In this document: positions 39,412-48,695 of the stretch, piece by piece
How positions within the stretch are numbered: the stretch's first letter is position 1
Layout: each line of letters starts with the position of its first letter
NCBI GenBank assembly: GCA_947496185.1
Contig: CANMCD010000006.1
Location: 62,001 to 126,000 of the forward strand
Direction of reading: 5' to 3'
Length of the DNA: 64,000 nucleotides
Origin: an uncultured Tenacibaculum sp.
GTDB lineage: Bacteria; Bacteroidota; Bacteroidia; Flavobacteriales; Flavobacteriaceae
Program-made: the position numbers and the translations under genes
The notes under the pieces: generated by a model
Database searches by the model: none
Told to the model about the DNA's origin: nothing
What the model saw: only the letters and a program-made list of their open reading frames with translations

Positions 39412-42162
39412 TTAATATTCGTCTCCTGTTTCTGAGAATGGAATTTCAGGGTTGTATATTTCCAATAATATTTGTTTGATTTCATGGATGAATTCTTCAA
39501 TTTTTTCTGAGGTAACCTCATGGTCAGGTGTTCGGCTTTTTGAAAAGTTCATTTTAATAAATCCATCTTGAAAGTTTCTAAAAGAAAATACACCTGCTTC
39601 AAACGGTTTGGTAAAAGGGTAAGGAGTGTTTTTTTGGTATAAAAAAGAATACAACATAACCTGTAGCGCCTTATGGTATTTTAATTCACCAATTTCATCA
39701 AGGTTGGCTACTTTTAGGTTTGAGGTCGTTACTTTACCTGTTTTGTAGTCTATGATGCGGGTGATACCGTTAAATTCATCGATTCTATCTACTTGACCGT
39801 GAATTTTTATCGGAAAGTTTATCCCTTCGATCTCAATTTCAGAGACAAGTGTCTGTTCTGTTGCAATTATTTTTAGCTGATTTTTATTGTTATCGAGTGT
39901 CTTTTTTTCGTAATTCAAAAAATTGGTTACAAATCGATTGGCTACTTCGAAGATTAATCGGTTTTTACCCGTGTGAATACTACCATTTTTATAATGTTGC
40001 GTAAAATAATGTGCTACAAGATCGTGGCTTTTTTGATACATTTTATCAATATCAGCAGTACGTATATAGTTGCCAACAAAAGGTTTGTAAAGTGCTTCTA
40101 GCGTATCGTGTACAATAGTTCCCATTGTGTTGGCAGCAACGGTTTCTTCTACATTGTCAAACTCTTTTACCTTAAGAATTTTTTGTTTGTAGAAAGTAAA
40201 TGGACTGCGTAAATACGTTGTTAAAGCAGAAGGTGAAATGCCTTTTTTAGCCAGTTCTTTTAGTCTTTCAGTGACGGTAGTTGTTTTTGATACTTCTTTT
40301 AACGCTATTGCAGCGCTGATAACTTTTGGACTAATAATATGCTCTTTAATATCTTTTCGTAACATTTGAAGTTGTGTAATGAAGCGACTTTTTTCACCAC
40401 TTCCGTACACATCGGGTTCTGTATTGTATAGGATATAGACATTTTTTGCTCTTTGAAGCAATCTAAAAAAGTGATACGAAAACAACGCATCTTTTTCCTT
40501 GTGGGTAGGCAAGCCAAAAGCAATTTTGGCATCGAATGGGATAAAGGAATTTTGCTGATGGTTTCCAGGTAATATTCCCTCGTTTATTGAGGTCAAAATA
40601 ACATTTTCAAAATCCAAAACCCTAGTTTCTAATACACCCATAAGCTGTAAGCCTTGCAAAGGTTCTCCTTGAAAGGACAAACTTTCGGCTTGGATGAGTT
40701 GTTTAAAAAACTGTTGTAAGGTTTTTAAGTTTTTTATGTAATTGAAGTTTTTATGCAATTCTTTTAATGCTTCAAAAGCACCATAAAAGCGGTATAAATA
40801 TTCTTTCTCTAGTTCGTTTGATGATTCTTTTAACAAGGAAATGATATTTGTAATTCGCGTTAAAAATTCTTCGACAGTAGAGAATTTTTTGAAGATCGCT
40901 AGTACGGTTTCACGATCAGTTGAAGGAAGCATTTTAAAGAATTCAGCCAGTTGAGATTCACTAACAAAAGTTGTGTTACTCTTGGTAATCATTTCGTTAA
41001 CCTTGTCTGAGATATTTGTACCTTCTTCTTGTTCCGACAACCTGTATATAGAAGGATGTCTTAATAAAGCAATAACATCTTTATAATAAAAAAGATGGGC
41101 ATTGCTCTTTTGTAGCTTTTCTTGATTTTGAAAAAGCTTAAAGATTCGTTCTAATAAACTGGCTGTTGGGATGTCTTTAAGTGGATACCCCATGGTAATA
41201 TTTACAGCTGAAATGTTTTCAGGTAAAGAGTTTAAAGTGATTGGCAATAGGCTTTCATCTCCCAAAACCAAGGCGGTGTTTTGTTGGCTGGGAAAAGAGG
41301 CTAAAATTTCCCCTGCATACTTTATTTGTGAAATGTTTTTAGGGGCGCCAATTATTTGAATATTTTTAGTTTCAGAAAAATGATTGGCAATCGTTTTTAT
41401 AGGGGTGTCTCTATAGTGCTTCCATTGTTTTTGGTATTTTCTTATAAAGCTACCCGCAGCATGGTTGGTTGTATAAAAGGATTCGTCAATGTCCCAATAA
41501 ATAGACGTATTGCCTTCTTTTAGCATTCTCTGAAAAAGAAACTCTTCTGCTGTATTAAGAGCATTAAACCCAATAATAAAAAATCGTTGATTTTTTTTAT
41601 TTGTAATGTACTGATCGATTTTTTTAGTAGCTTCTCTGTAAATAACGCCTTGATATCCTACTTTTTTTTGGGTTAGAAAAAGATAAAAAGTATCATAAAG
41701 GATGTGTAATTTTTCTAAGAAGTTATAATGATCTTTCATTAAAGGGGTTTCTTCCAAAGTTTCGGAAACAGACCATTTTTTCAAGCGATGTACATCTCGT
41801 ATGTAAAGAAAAATTTCTTTAGGAGCAATCAAGTGTTGGTCAATTTCGTTGAAATCCTGTAAAACAGTGATTGCCCATGATGAAAAGGTGTCAAAACTAT
41901 CGGGTTGTTTTTCTTCTTGGATATAGGTGCTGTAAAAATGAAATAGGAGAGGGAGGGTGTCTATTTTTTTTATTTCAGCCACTTCTTCAATAAAATTTCC
42001 GATAGTGCTAATCTTAGGTAAGAATCCTGCAGAAATTTTATTTTTTAAAGCTTGTTTGACAAATACTCCTGCTCGCTGAGAAGGGAGTATAAATTCAACA
42101 TTATCAAAGGATGATGTAGATTTAATAATGTCGTCTAACGTGTCTGAAATAAATGATTGCAT
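39412..42162 (-). CDS. AddB-like PD-(D/E)XK nuclease / inactive helicase
   Basis: 916 residues from the ATG at 42162 (a start at 42183 would add a short hydrophobic lead). The first part resembles the nucleotide-binding domains of AddB-like proteins ('VEFILPSQRAGVFVKQAL') without a Walker A. The C-terminal 270 residues form the RecB-family nuclease: 'FEVANRFVTNFLNYE', 'IHGQVDRIDEFNGITRIIDY' then 'KTGKV', with Asp and Lys of the PD-D/ExK core. With an AddA-type helicase it would resect double-strand ends for recombination. Its partner is not in the window. Confidence 0.82.
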   Translation of the reverse strand: MQSFISDTLDDIIKSTSSFDNVEFILPSQRAGVFVKQALKNKISAGFLPKISTIGNFIEEVAEIKKIDTLPLLFHFYSTYIQEEKQPDSFDTFSSWAITVLQDFNEIDQHLIAPKEIFLYIRDVHRLKKWSVSETLEETPLMKDHYNFLEKLHILYDTFYLFLTQKKVGYQGVIYREATKKIDQYITNKKNQRFFIIGFNALNTAEEFLFQRMLKEGNTSIYWDIDESFYTTNHAAGSFIRKYQKQWKHYRDTPIKTIANHFSETKNIQIIGAPKNISQIKYAGEILASFPSQQNTALVLGDESLLPITLNSLPENISAVNITMGYPLKDIPTASLLERIFKLFQNQEKLQKSNAHLFYYKDVIALLRHPSIYRLSEQEEGTNISDKVNEMITKSNTTFVSESQLAEFFKMLPSTDRETVLAIFKKFSTVEEFLTRITNIISLLKESSNELEKEYLYRFYGAFEALKELHKNFNYIKNLKTLQQFFKQLIQAESLSFQGEPLQGLQLMGVLETRVLDFENVILTSINEGILPGNHQQNSFIPFDAKIAFGLPTHKEKDALFSYHFFRLLQRAKNVYILYNTEPDVYGSGEKSRFITQLQMLRKDIKEHIISPKVISAAIALKEVSKTTTVTERLKELAKKGISPSALTTYLRSPFTFYKQKILKVKEFDNVEETVAANTMGTIVHDTLEALYKPFVGNYIRTADIDKMYQKSHDLVAHYFTQHYKNGSIHTGKNRLIFEVANRFVTNFLNYEKKTLDNNKNQLKIIATEQTLVSEIEIEGINFPIKIHGQVDRIDEFNGITRIIDYKTGKVTTSNLKVANLDEIGELKYHKALQVMLYSFLYQKNTPYPFTKPFEAGVFSFRNFQDGFIKMNFSKSRTPDHEVTSEKIEEFIHEIKQILLEIYNPEIPFSETGDEY

Positions 42163-42310
42163 GCTTAATAAAATTAGTAGCAAAGTACAATTTTTTGGCT
42201 GTATTTTGAGAGGTTAATTTTAAGGTAAGTTGATAATTTTTTTCGTTTTATCTTTTAAAGTATAGCATTATTACTATATTTGTAATATAGAGCTATGAAA
42301 AAACAAAGAA

Positions 42311-42487
42311 ATGAAATCCTCAGAATTGCACAGGTTAATTAGGAAAAATGGATGGCTGCATATTAGAACAAAAGGGAGTTACTACATTTATCAAAAGGGG
42401 AAAAGAGTTTATCCAGTTCCTTTCCATGGAGCTAAAGAAGTAGGTAAAGGCTAGGAAAAGAAAATAAAAAAAGAAATGGATCTGTAG
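42311..42487 (+). pseudogene. hicA: HicA-type mRNA interferase, broken by in-frame stop
   Basis: Start ATG 42311. The frame MKSSELHRLIRKNGWLHIRT, then 'KGSYYIYQKGKRVYPVPFHG' is the HicA dsRBD-like fold, but a TAG at 42452-42454 interrupts it after 'AKEVGKG', exactly where the family continues with 'TEKKIKK'. Downstream, in the same frame, 'EKKIKKEMDL' carries on to a stop at 42485-42487. The catalytic His of HicA (GSH) is Tyr here (GSYY), a second lesion. The toxin is therefore probably dead. It is followed after 34 nt by the intact hicB. Confidence 0.75.
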
Positions 42488-42521
42488 ATAGTATTTATAG
42501 ATAGAAATAAATTGATTAGTT

Positions 42522-42917
42522 ATGGCAGTAGTTAAAATTATCATTGAAAAATCCAAAGATCACTTTTCGGCATATGCAGAAAGTATTGAGGGTATTTATG
42601 GAGGAGGAAATACCATTGATGAGGTTAAAAAATCTATTATAGATTCGATTGCGTTATTTAAAGAGTTTAATACAGATATACCAGAGGAACTTACAAAGGA
42701 GTATACTTTTTCATTTGTTTTTGATACTAAAAGTATTTTAGAGTATTATGGAAGTATTTTTACTCGTGCTGCTTTAAGTCGGTTAACAGGTATTAATGAG
42801 AAGCAACTCGGGCATTATATTCAAGGATTACATAAGCCACGAAAAGATAAGGCAGCAAAAATTGAAAAAGCGCTCCATAATTTAGGGAACGAACTTTTGT
42901 CTTTGGAGTTAGTGTGA
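42522..42917 (+). CDS. hicB: HicB-type antitoxin with XRE HTH
   Basis: 131 residues. An N-terminal partially degraded RNase H-fold ('FSAYAESIEGIYGGGNTIDE' then 'VKKSIIDSIALFKEF') is joined to a C-terminal HTH ('AALSRLTGINEKQLGHYIQG' then 'LHKPRKDKA'). HicB blocks HicA and represses its own promoter. With the toxin broken the gene is an orphan antitoxin that could still act as a regulator or protect against related toxins. The spacing after hicA is that of an ordinary module. Confidence 0.85.
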   Translation: MAVVKIIIEKSKDHFSAYAESIEGIYGGGNTIDEVKKSIIDSIALFKEFNTDIPEELTKEYTFSFVFDTKSILEYYGSIFTRAALSRLTGINEKQLGHYIQGLHKPRKDKAAKIEKALHNLGNELLSLELV

Positions 42918-42939
42918 ATAGGAGGGAATTTTTCTACTT

Positions 42940-43746
42940 CTAACAAGAAGTACAATTTTTACGTTTTTTATAGGCAATAGCCTTTTGTTTAAAAAAATCA
43001 ACAAGGTAAATTTCTCCCTTTTGATAAAGGGTATCAAAATTTATATCCTCATAACAAAAATGTAAAAAATCTTCGAGTTTGTTTTTATCAATAGATAAAT
43101 CTGTCAATAAATAATACTTAAAATTTCCTTCTAAGTAGGATATAGTTTTATTAATATCTTCTCGTTGTTTTCTTTTTTTTAGCATTTTTAAACGCCCCGA
43201 AATCATGTTTATAATTAGATCCAAAGAGACGCCTCCTGAACTTGTAGTTGCTGTATAAATAGCTCTTTCTGTTTGTGTTTTTTTTCGTGTACCAGCGAAG
43301 GGGAGTTTTAAACTTTTAGCATTTACTTCTATATTTCTGTTCAATAAGGCTGGATCGTGAAATAAACTGACAGATGCATTATTTACGATTTTTACTTCCT
43401 TTAATAGGGTAGATTTCGGGTAAACATAAATGTTTATTTTTTTTGAAGTTTGATGTTGCTTGCTAATAACTCGATTGGTTTTTTTTATTTGCACTCCAGA
43501 TATAGTGATATTATCACCAACCTTGACTGAAAGCTCAAAGTTACCTCCTTCATCCGTAATATTTCCTCTTTTAGTCGTATTATTAATTATATGTAACCCA
43601 TTAACAACTGTAGTTGAGTCTATTGGGGTTATTTTACCTTCAATAATGAAATTTTGAGAAAATAAGTTTATTGAGTTTAGCATAACACTGGATATAAGTA
43701 ATACCCTTACAAGTTGGGAGCATCGTTTTGTTGCTATCATAATCAT
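42940..43746 (-). CDS. Exported protein with carboxypeptidase-regulatory-like domain
   Basis: 268 residues. Signal peptide about 10-31 ('VRVLLISSVMLNSINLFSQ'), a CarboxypepD_reg-like domain at about 33-110 ('FIIEGKITPIDSTTVVNG', 'ITDEGGNFELSVKVGDNITI', 'YVYPKSTLLKEVKI'), then a helical region with basic residues ending 'KKRKNCTSC'. The domain is the same type as in SusC-like receptor N-termini, but no barrel follows. Probably periplasmic or surface; function unknown. ATG at 43740 is an equally good start. Confidence 0.75.
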   Translation of the reverse strand: MIMIATKRCSQLVRVLLISSVMLNSINLFSQNFIIEGKITPIDSTTVVNGLHIINNTTKRGNITDEGGNFELSVKVGDNITISGVQIKKTNRVISKQHQTSKKINIYVYPKSTLLKEVKIVNNASVSLFHDPALLNRNIEVNAKSLKLPFAGTRKKTQTERAIYTATTSSGGVSLDLIINMISGRLKMLKKRKQREDINKTISYLEGNFKYYLLTDLSIDKNKLEDFLHFCYEDINFDTLYQKGEIYLVDFFKQKAIAYKKRKNCTSC

Positions 43747-44108
43747 TGTTTTTAAAGGATAATAATTGCATGTGATCGCGTGATACCCTCCTATTAACTA
43801 ATAATAGCAAAAAACAAGGCAACTTAAAGGTATCTTTAGGTTAATAATAAAAACTAATATATTTCTTTACTAAATATATACCTTAAGTTAAGAGCGTTTG
43901 TTTCTTGCTTAAGTTGCAAGAAAAGTATTCCGCGGGGGGATACTTTTTTTAGTATGTATCAAAGCTAGTTAAATACTAAACAGCTAAATGTTTAGTCTTG
44001 GTTAAAACTTTCTTTATTTTTGTTAAACTTTAGTAAGGGGGATACCTCTTTAGTTAAAGTAATTAAAAATTAGAAGGTAAGTTTTGATAACGGATAACCA
44101 AAAATACT
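43747..44108. other. Intergenic region between divergent genes
   Basis: 362 nt with no convincing ORF. A -7-like TATTTTTG at 44015-44022 could drive the nitrilase gene, but its -33 spacing (14 nt from TTG at 43998) is short. I see no clear riboswitch or repeat. Confidence 0.4.
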
Positions 44109-44906
44109 ATGAGTAATAACAAACTAAACATCGCTTTAATTCAATCAGATTTAATTTGGGAACGTCCAAAGGAGAACAGACAGCAATTAGTGCAAAAAAT
44201 TAATACGATTTCTAGCCAAGTAGATCTCGTTATACTTTCTGAAATGTTTACGACGGGTTTTTCAATGAACCCAGAGAAAAATGCTGAAACCATGGAAGGA
44301 GAAAGCGTTACATGGATGGTAGATATTGCAAAGCAAAAGAATATTGCACTGGTTGGTAGTATTATCATCGAGACTTTTGAAGAGAAAGTATCGAGGTATG
44401 TAAATCGACTGTTATTTGTTCATCCATCAGGGACGATTGATTTTTATGATAAAAAGCATACATTCACTCTTGCAGGAGAGCATGAGGTATATGCGGCAGG
44501 TACAGAAAAATTAATTGTAGATTATAAAGGGTGGAAAATTTGTCCATTGATTTGTTATGACTTACGTTTCCCAGTATGGTCTCGTAATGTTGAAAATTAC
44601 GATTTGTTGATTTATGTAGCCAGTTGGCCAAAAGTGAGAACCCATGCTTGGGACGCGCTATTAAAAGCAAGAGCAATTGAAAACATGAGTTATACCATAG
44701 GTGTAAACAGGGTGGGAGTGGATGCTAATAATCACGAATATTCAGGAAATTCTGTTTGTTACGATGCACTGGGAGCTTGTTTGGTAAAAAATGACAGTGG
44801 TAATGAGGCTATTTTGGAAGTAACAGTTGATAAAGAACAACAAGATTCACTACGGAAAAGATTTAATTTTCTTGAAGATAAAGATGCGTTTAAACTGTTA
44901 AATTAA
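44109..44906 (+). CDS. Nitrilase-family amidohydrolase (omega-amidase, YafV/Nit2-like)
   Basis: 265 residues. The Glu-Lys-Cys triad is visible: Glu in 'VILSEMFTTGFSM', Lys in 'YDKKHTFTLAGEHE' and Cys in 'ICPLICYDLRFPVWSRN'. 'DLLIYVASWPKVRTHAWDAL' and 'YTIGVNRVG' match the omega-amidase subgroup, which hydrolyses alpha-ketoglutaramate and similar deaminated glutamine products, so a metabolite-repair role is probable. Cytoplasmic, single gene before a bidirectional terminator. Confidence 0.88.
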   Translation: MSNNKLNIALIQSDLIWERPKENRQQLVQKINTISSQVDLVILSEMFTTGFSMNPEKNAETMEGESVTWMVDIAKQKNIALVGSIIIETFEEKVSRYVNRLLFVHPSGTIDFYDKKHTFTLAGEHEVYAAGTEKLIVDYKGWKICPLICYDLRFPVWSRNVENYDLLIYVASWPKVRTHAWDALLKARAIENMSYTIGVNRVGVDANNHEYSGNSVCYDALGACLVKNDSGNEAILEVTVDKEQQDSLRKRFNFLEDKDAFKLLN

Positions 44907-44921
44907 GTTCGATTATAAACT

Positions 44922-44952
44922 AAAAAAAACAGCCATTAAGGCTGTTTTTTTT
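44922..44952. terminator. Bidirectional terminator
   Basis: AACAGCC-ATTAA-GGCTGTT stem flanked by A-tract and T-tract on either side (44922-44952), serving the nitrilase gene on the plus strand and the desaturase on the minus strand. Confidence 0.85.
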
Positions 44953-45931
44953 ATGCTGGAATCATCCATTTAAATTGGAATTTTGTATCCGGTATTTTTA
45001 TTCGCTCAGTAAGGCGGTACATTCTATCAGGTAGTTTCATCAGATAGTCACGAGCTTTTTCTGCTTCTGGACTGAGTTGCGTAATTTTATCAATTTCCCA
45101 AGCTGTATTAAGTTTCTTTATAATGTCAACATAATCAAAACCAGTATACACTCCGATGCGTTGGGCAGCAGTAGAAAAATCATCAAATAAATCTCCTTTT
45201 ACACCAAAAGATTGGCGAAGGTGCATGGCAGGCATCACAATTTTGTGTTTCATCATGTGATGAAATGCCAACATCATCTCACTAGGGTCGATTTTAAAGA
45301 TTTCTTTTACAAATTCGGTATACGCTATATGGTGTCTCATTTCATCACCCGCAATAATTCTAGACATTTTAGCCAAAGCTTTATGTCCTCTTTTCTTGGC
45401 GATCTTTGCAACATTTATATGAGAAATATAGGTGGCTAATTCTTGAAAACTCGTATAAACGAAATTCTTATAAGGATCTGTAGCAGTACCAATATCAAAT
45501 CCATCTGCAATTAAATGCTGTGTAGAAATTTCTACTTCACGCATATTTACTCGGCCAGAAAGATACAGGTATTTATTCAGTACATCTCCGTGTCTATTTT
45601 CTTCAGCGGTCCATGCTCTCAACCATTTCGCCCAACCGTTATCAGGTTGTTGAGAAACGCCTTCTACGTCTAATAGCCAAGATTCGTAGGTAGGTAATGC
45701 TTCTTCAGTAATAGTATCCCCTACTAAAACAATCCAAAAATCATCGTCTAGTTCTTTTGAAATTTCTTGTATCTCCTTGATTTCTTCGATAAAGCTATCA
45801 CTTTGTGAATTTGGTAAGAAATCAGTAGGTTGCCAAATATCTTCAATGGGGATCAAAAACTTTTCCACAAAGCCGTCAATTTTCTTCTCCAGCGTTTGCA
45901 TTACTTCTTTTCTAATATTTTGTATTGACAT
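44951..45931 (-). CDS. Acyl-ACP desaturase (stearoyl-ACP delta-9 type)
   Basis: 326 residues. The di-iron ligands of the FA_desaturase_2 family are in 'AEENRHGDVLNKYL' and 'GDEMRHHIAYTEF' (two ExxRH motifs), with further Glu in 'SFQELATYIS'. Soluble enzymes of this class desaturate acyl chains bound to acyl carrier protein using O2 and ferredoxin electrons; a ferredoxin pair is encoded elsewhere in this window. Adjacent acyltransferase gene (38 nt upstream) suggests a shared role in membrane lipid composition. Confidence 0.9.
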   Translation of the reverse strand: MSIQNIRKEVMQTLEKKIDGFVEKFLIPIEDIWQPTDFLPNSQSDSFIEEIKEIQEISKELDDDFWIVLVGDTITEEALPTYESWLLDVEGVSQQPDNGWAKWLRAWTAEENRHGDVLNKYLYLSGRVNMREVEISTQHLIADGFDIGTATDPYKNFVYTSFQELATYISHINVAKIAKKRGHKALAKMSRIIAGDEMRHHIAYTEFVKEIFKIDPSEMMLAFHHMMKHKIVMPAMHLRQSFGVKGDLFDDFSTAAQRIGVYTGFDYVDIIKKLNTAWEIDKITQLSPEAEKARDYLMKLPDRMYRLTERIKIPDTKFQFKWMIPA

Positions 45932-45968
45932 ACTTAAAAGTTTAAGGGATCTTGTTATACTAACTATT

Positions 45969-46697
45969 TTAATCTATCGCGTTCTTGATAGTGGTTTCTA
46001 CTTTGTTTAACAACTCATTAAACGGTAGCTCACTAACTTTTATTGGTTCGTGTGTAATAATCTTTATAGGGCTTCCCAGTCCTAATGGAAATTTCCCGTA
46101 TTTAAATACTTTCCAAGAATTATTAATTGTCAAAGGTACAACATAAGACTCTGGGTTGTATTTCAAAATCATTTTTAATCCGTTGGGAGCAAATGATTTT
46201 GGTTTTCCGTTTCTGCTTCGTGTTCCTTCAGGGAAAATAGCAGCTGACCATTTGTTTTTCTTGATTCTTTTAGCAAATTTTCCTAGTTCTAGGATCGCTT
46301 GTTTACCATCTTTTCTATCGATTAACACTGCACCGCCGTGTCGTAAATTGAAGGATACACTAGGGATGCCTTTTCCTAGTTCTTTTTTTGATACAAATTT
46401 AGGATAATGTTTTCTAAAAAACCAAATTATAGGAGGTATATCGAACGTACTTTGATGATTGGCAACAAAAATTAAGGTAGTGTTCTCAGGAAGTTGGTAT
46501 TTGTTTTCTAAACGAACAGGAATTCCTAAAATAAGTAATGATTTTACCAAAAACCAGTTTAATACATTAACTACTTTTTGATGGGCTTCTCTGCCAAATA
46601 TATTTAAGCCAATCCATTGCAAAGGATGAAAAATGACTAGGATTAAAAAAAATACCAATACAAAAATAGGGGACAATATATAACTGAGTATTTTCAT
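45969..46697 (-). CDS. 1-acyl-sn-glycerol-3-phosphate acyltransferase (PlsC family)
   Basis: 242 residues. Motif I 'VANHQSTFDIPPI' (HxxxxD) and motif III 'AAIFPEGTRSRNGKPKSF' (FPEGTR) are intact. N-terminal membrane helix 'ILSPIFVLVFFLILVIF'. It transfers an acyl group to lysophosphatidic acid in the inner membrane. It is in the same orientation as the desaturase gene, 38 nt before it, so a lipid operon is likely. Confidence 0.9.
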   Translation of the reverse strand: MKILSYILSPIFVLVFFLILVIFHPLQWIGLNIFGREAHQKVVNVLNWFLVKSLLILGIPVRLENKYQLPENTTLIFVANHQSTFDIPPIIWFFRKHYPKFVSKKELGKGIPSVSFNLRHGGAVLIDRKDGKQAILELGKFAKRIKKNKWSAAIFPEGTRSRNGKPKSFAPNGLKMILKYNPESYVVPLTINNSWKVFKYGKFPLGLGSPIKIITHEPIKVSELPFNELLNKVETTIKNAID

Positions 46698-46792
46698 GGA
46701 TCGAAAGTTTCTTTAAAGAACTCATTTTTTGAAAATGAGGCTTTTAATAGTTTTTTAAGTGTTGTTTTAGTAAATTCTCAGCAAAAATAAAA

Positions 46793-46812
46793 AATCCCAC
46801 GGATGTGGGATT
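46793..46812 (-). terminator. Terminator of the small membrane-protein gene
   Basis: Perfect 8-bp stem AATCCCAC/GTGGGATT with 4-nt loop; on the minus strand it is followed by TTTTTTATTTTTG. It lies 25 nt after the stop at 46838. Confidence 0.8.
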
Positions 46813-46837
46813 ATATATTTTGAAATTATAAAGTGTA

Positions 46838-47260
46838 TTAAAACCAATTACTCCATGGAATTCTTATAAGGATTAAGAGCAATGCTATTCCGTAAAAAAT
46901 GGCGAAGGTTTTAAATTTATCTTCACTTTTAACTAGTTTCTTATGTTTAGACCAGCCAATGGTGATCAGCACGATGGCAATAATCATTGTGATTGGATGC
47001 TCCATGGCCAATAATCTGGTGCCTGAATCTTTCATTACTTCTCCTCCATTAGACTTCAAAGCTTTAAACCAAGGAGACATAAAATACCATCCAAAGCCGA
47101 TTAATAATTGAATATGACTCGTAATAAGCGTAAAAAGGCCTAAACGAAATTCTTTATGCGTAAATTCTTTCTTCTGGATAAAACCAATAATAGCATTGAT
47201 AACGGTTATAATTAAGACAACCAAGACAATATATGCCCAGTATGAGTGTACAGTTTTCAT
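46838..47260 (-). CDS. Four-helix membrane protein, cytochrome-b-like histidines
   Basis: 140 residues from ATG 47260 (MKTVHSYWAYIVLVVLIITV); an upstream ATG at 47290 would add 10 residues. Four membrane segments, with His residues in 'TLITSHIQLLIGFG' and 'LAMEHPITMIIAIV' placed within or at the ends of helices as in small heme-binding proteins. I know such proteins in Flavobacteria as unnamed or 'cytochrome B'-labelled. Heme binding is unproven. Confidence 0.7.
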   Translation of the reverse strand: MKTVHSYWAYIVLVVLIITVINAIIGFIQKKEFTHKEFRLGLFTLITSHIQLLIGFGWYFMSPWFKALKSNGGEVMKDSGTRLLAMEHPITMIIAIVLITIGWSKHKKLVKSEDKFKTFAIFYGIALLLILIRIPWSNWF

Positions 47261-47429
47261 GGATGAATTTGTTCGTTTTGTTGTGTACAAAGTTACATAA
47301 TTTCATGGCAATGAACCAGAAAAATAAAGATTAAACTATTTGTATTCGTGTGTGGTGTTTGGTGGTTTAGTTACTTGGTAGCTCGTTTTTTTATGTGAAT
47401 TTCAAAGAGCTATATAAGACCTCCAGTAA

Positions 47430-48695
47430 TTAGCATAAATTTTGCACCAACGTATTAAGTTGATATTTGCTCCAGACTTCTTTTATGTTTTGAATTAAAT
47501 AATTGATGTCGTCTAAGGTATGGGTAGCCATAACACTAATCCTAAATCGTTGCTCATCCAAAGGAACAGCAGGATAGCTCACGGCATTTAAAAAGATATT
47601 TCTTTCATGAAATTCCTGACTCAATTTAAGAACATCTCCATGCTCAGGTATTAAAATAACAATAATCCCGATTTCGGGTTCAGAAGCAAATTCAACAACA
47701 CTTTTTAAGCCGCTTACTATTAGGTTTGTACGTACTTTAAGTTTTTGTAATAATCCCGGAGACTCCTCTTGTATTTCGATAACAGCCAGTATCGATGCTA
47801 TTAATATTGGAGGCATAGACGTTGAAAACATATACGGCCTTGAAAAAACCCTAAGGTATCTTATAAAAGAAGCTTTAGCACAAACAAAACCCCCTGAAAG
47901 TGTATAAGCTTTGCTAAATGAACCCATTACAAAATCCACATCATCTGTCACATTAAATTTTTCACAAGCTCCCTTTCCGTATTCTCCTAAAATTCCTGAA
48001 GAATGACAATCGTCCAGTATGGTATAAGCATTATATTCTTTGGCAATAGGAATGATTTTATCCAAAGGAGCACAATCGCCGTCCATTGAATAAAGTCCTT
48101 CAAAAGCAACGAAGATGTTTTCGAATTTTTCATGATATTTAGCCAACAGCCTTTTAAGGTCCTCTGTGTTGTTATGTTTAAACATAATACCTGTGGCACT
48201 GCTTAACTTAATGCCATCATTGAGAGAAGCATGACTGTATTCATCATATATAATCAAATCATTTTTGCCCAACAAGCCACTTATTAAACCCATGTTAGCT
48301 GTGTATCCACTTGAAAAAAGTAAGGCATCTTCTTTTCCTTTCATGGTAGCCATTTTTTTTTCAAGTTCTTTATGAATGGAAGAGTAACCACTTAATAAGG
48401 GAGCACTAGAGAGTCCAATTCCGTGTTTAGAAATTTTGGATATGATTTTACGAACTAATTTTTCATTATTGGCTAACCCCAGATAATTATTAGAGCCAAA
48501 CATTAGCATGTTTTTGTTTTTATTCTCAAATTGATCATAAATATTAGTAATGTTTGCTAAAGGAGAGGCGATCTCTCGCATATAATATTTTCGCAAATCA
48601 TTTTCTGAAAAAAAGGTATTGAACCAGTCTGCTTTTTTTTCTGTTGAGAAGTTTTTAATAGCATTAAGAACTTCATTAAAATCAAATTTTTCCAT
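47430..48695 (-). CDS. PLP-dependent alpha-oxoamine synthase
   Basis: 421 residues. Fold-type I PLP enzyme: Lys262 in 'GSFSKAYTLSGGF' forms the Schiff base, 'ILDDCHSSG' supplies Asp228 and His231, and His155 ('EYSHASLND') stacks on the cofactor. The long N-terminal lead before 'NYLGLANNEKL' is as in KBL/SPT-type enzymes. They condense an acyl-CoA or acyl-ACP with Gly, Ser, Ala or cysteate, losing CO2. It is divergent from a fatty-acid-type operon, so an ACP-bound acyl donor is likely. Substrate unassigned. Confidence 0.88.
   Translation of the reverse strand: MEKFDFNEVLNAIKNFSTEKKADWFNTFFSENDLRKYYMREIASPLANITNIYDQFENKNKNMLMFGSNNYLGLANNEKLVRKIISKISKHGIGLSSAPLLSGYSSIHKELEKKMATMKGKEDALLFSSGYTANMGLISGLLGKNDLIIYDEYSHASLNDGIKLSSATGIMFKHNNTEDLKRLLAKYHEKFENIFVAFEGLYSMDGDCAPLDKIIPIAKEYNAYTILDDCHSSGILGEYGKGACEKFNVTDDVDFVMGSFSKAYTLSGGFVCAKASFIRYLRVFSRPYMFSTSMPPILIASILAVIEIQEESPGLLQKLKVRTNLIVSGLKSVVEFASEPEIGIIVILIPEHGDVLKLSQEFHERNIFLNAVSYPAVPLDEQRFRISVMATHTLDDINYLIQNIKEVWSKYQLNTLVQNLC

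Noticed and set aside
42940-43746. SusC-type receptor fragment
   Set aside because: Only the regulatory-like domain is shared; the rest is not plug or barrel and the gene has its own normal end, so it is not a truncated receptor.
43860-44108. Riboswitch or sRNA between 43860 and 44108
   Set aside because: Short inverted repeats exist, but none is stable or followed by a terminator, and no known leader pattern could be matched.
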